5,870 nt of DNA, taken from assembly GCA_947600345.1 (NCBI GenBank), contig CANQGC010000194.1, forward strand, positions 1-5,870. Reading direction: 5' to 3'. A program made the position numbers and the translations under genes. Origin of the DNA: an uncultured Clostridia bacterium (GTDB lineage Bacteria; Bacillota; Clostridia; Christensenellales; Aristaeellaceae). Positions 4,431 through 5,870 of the stretch are shown piece by piece. The notes under the pieces are model-generated. The model ran no database searches and had not been told where the DNA came from. It was given only the letters and a program-made list of their open reading frames with translations. The first letter of the stretch is position 1, and the number at the start of each line of letters is the position of its first letter.

Positions 4431-5870
4431 GACTTGTGACGGCAACACCGCCGTCAGCCATGTCGCGTACGCTTTCAGCGACGTGGCCGCGATCTATCCC
4501 ATCACCCCGTCCTCGCCGATGGCTGAGGTTGCGGATGAGTGGGCCGCCCACGGCCGCACGAACCTGTTCGGCCAGAAGGTCAAGGTGGCTGAGATGCAGT
4601 CCGAGGCCGGCGCCGCTGGCGCTGTGCACGGCTCCATTGCCGCCGGTGCGATGACCACCACCTTCACCGCCTCCCAGGGCCTGCTGCTGATGATCCCGAA
4701 CATGTATAAGATCTCCGGCGAGCTGATGCCGGCGGTGTTCCATGTCTCGGCGCGCGCACTGGCCTACCACGCGCTGTCGATCTTCGGCGACCACTCCGAC
4801 GTGATGGCCTGCCGCCAGACCGGCTTTGCGATGCTGGCGTCCAACTCCGTCCAGGAGGCCACCGACATGGCGCTGGTCGCGCACCTCTCCGCCATCAAGG
4901 CGAGCGTGCCCTTCCTGCACTTCTTCGACGGCTTCCGCACCAGCCACGAGATCCAGAAGATCGACGCCATCGATCCCAAGGACAACTACGCCGAGATCGC
5001 CGGCCTGGTGGACTGGGACAAGATCAAGGCGTTCCGCGAGGGCGGCCTGAATCCGGAGCATCCGCATCAGCAGGGCACCGCGCAGAACCCGGACATCTAC
5101 TTCCAGGGCCGCGAGGCTGCGAACAAGTACTATGAGGCCACTCCCGACATCGTGGAGGAGGTCATGAAGCAGGTCGGTGCGCTAACCGGCCGCAACTACA
5201 AGCTGTTCGACTACGTTGGCGCCCCCGACGCCGAGCGCGTGATCATCGCCATGGGCTCCGGCTGCGACGCCATCGAGGAGACCATCAACTATCTGGCGGG
5301 CAAGGGCGAGAAGCTCGGCCTGATCAAGGTGCACCTCTATCGTCCGTTCTCGATGAAGCATTTCCTGGCCGCGATCCCGGCGAGCTGCAAGAAGATCGCC
5401 GTGCTCGACCGCACCAAGGAGTCCGGTTCCCTGGGCGAGCCCCTGTACCTGGACGTCTGCTCCGCGCTGCTCGAGGCGGGCCGCACCGACATCAAGGTGG
5501 TCGGCGGCCGCTACGGCCTGGGCTCCAAGGAGTTCAACCCGACGATGGTCAAGGCCGTCTACGACAACCTGGCCGCCGCCGAGCCGAAGAACCACTTCAC
5601 CGTGGGCATCAATGACGACGTGACCCACACCAGCCTCCCGCTGGGCGACACCATCGACGCAGCTCCCGCCGGCACCGTGTCCTGCATGTTCTACGGCCTG
5701 GGCTCCGACGGCACCGTTGGCGCGAACAAGAACTCCATCAAGATCATCGGCGACCACACCGACAAGTACGTGCAGGCCTACTTCTCCTATGACTCGAAGA
5801 AGTCCGGCGGCATCACCGTGTCCCACCTGCGCTTCGGCGATGTGCCGATCCAGTCCACCTACCTGATCGA
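4417..5870 (+). CDS. nifJ: Pyruvate:ferredoxin (flavodoxin) oxidoreductase, N-terminal 484 residues (cut by the window edge)
   Basis: A cytoplasmic, oxygen-sensitive enzyme that converts pyruvate and CoA to acetyl-CoA and CO2 while reducing ferredoxin, using thiamine diphosphate and Fe-S clusters. Seen: domain I with AAIYPITPSSPMAE at 24-37, where Thr30 matches the pyruvate-contacting Thr31 of the Desulfovibrio africanus enzyme. EMQSEAGAAG at 59-68 places Glu63 at the TPP-contacting glutamate. ARALAYHALSIFGDHSD at 112-128 places Arg113 at the substrate-binding arginine. Domain II (about 265-400) includes VIIAMGSGCDA, LDRTKESGSLGEPLYLDV and GRYGLGSKEF. Domain III (gamma type) starts near 420 with YGLGSDGTVGANKNSIK. 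The frame is uninterrupted to the edge. Full-length single-chain enzymes have roughly 1,170-1,200 residues, so about 60% (ferredoxin-like and TPP-binding domains) lies to the right. It is transcribed divergently from the kinase, from its own strong promoter. The residue correspondences come from memory of the family, not from an alignment. Confidence 0.97.
   Translation, partial: MSIKMTCDGNTAVSHVAYAFSDVAAIYPITPSSPMAEVADEWAAHGRTNLFGQKVKVAEMQSEAGAAGAVHGSIAAGAMTTTFTASQGLLLMIPNMYKISGELMPAVFHVSARALAYHALSIFGDHSDVMACRQTGFAMLASNSVQEATDMALVAHLSAIKASVPFLHFFDGFRTSHEIQKIDAIDPKDNYAEIAGLVDWDKIKAFREGGLNPEHPHQQGTAQNPDIYFQGREAANKYYEATPDIVEEVMKQVGALTGRNYKLFDYVGAPDAERVIIAMGSGCDAIEETINYLAGKGEKLGLIKVHLYRPFSMKHFLAAIPASCKKIAVLDRTKESGSLGEPLYLDVCSALLEAGRTDIKVVGGRYGLGSKEFNPTMVKAVYDNLAAAEPKNHFTVGINDDVTHTSLPLGDTIDAAPAGTVSCMFYGLGSDGTVGANKNSIKIIGDHTDKYVQAYFSYDSKKSGGITVSHLRFGDVPIQSTYLI

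Noticed and set aside
4282..5067. A minus-strand open frame antisense to the start of nifJ.
   Set aside because: Opposite the highly conserved N-terminus of nifJ; its translation shows no family and its end overlaps the nifJ promoter.
5182..5826. A 214-codon minus-strand open frame within nifJ.
   Set aside because: Shadow of GC-rich coding sequence: Val, Gly, Ala, His-rich, no ribosome site, opposite conserved PFOR domains II and III.

Overview
The window looks like a piece of the chromosome of a GC-rich anaerobic bacterium, most likely a Clostridia-type member of the Bacillota. The reasons are a single-chain pyruvate:ferredoxin oxidoreductase, strong AGGAGG-type ribosome binding sites, a consensus sigma-A promoter, a lipoprotein sugar-type substrate-binding protein (SBP) and a dCache hybrid histidine kinase. 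The taxonomic placement is inference; no marker gene is present. All three genes appear to begin with non-ATG codons (GTG, TTG, TTG).

Layout: bases 1-55 hold a long nested hairpin downstream of the leftmost gene. Bases 56-1378 (minus) encode a secreted lipoprotein SBP of the family 1, sugar-binding type. After a 41-base gap with no terminator, bases 1420-3996 (minus) encode an 858-residue membrane hybrid histidine kinase (TM, extracellular dCache-like sensor, TM, HisKA, HATPase, two receiver domains). The kinase comes first in the transcript, so kinase and SBP probably form a two-gene operon read leftwards. Bases 3997-4416 are a 420-base divergent intergenic region. It carries a candidate leftward promoter for the kinase, a GC-rich block of hairpins ending in a T-tract, and a near-perfect rightward promoter. 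Bases 4417-5870 (plus) are the first 484 residues of nifJ, which runs off the right edge.

How the parts may work together: nifJ is central anaerobic energy metabolism (pyruvate to acetyl-CoA, CO2 and reduced ferredoxin) and is probably independent of the leftward operon. The kinase and SBP are the accessory part. The SBP has no permease or ATPase in view, and the kinase has no separate response regulator or phosphotransfer protein in view. This raises the possibility that the SBP is a ligand-presenting sensor subunit for the kinase rather than (or as well as) a transport component. I see no mobile element, CRISPR array, tRNA or rRNA. The very long open frames antisense to the kinase and SBP are judged to be high-GC shadows.
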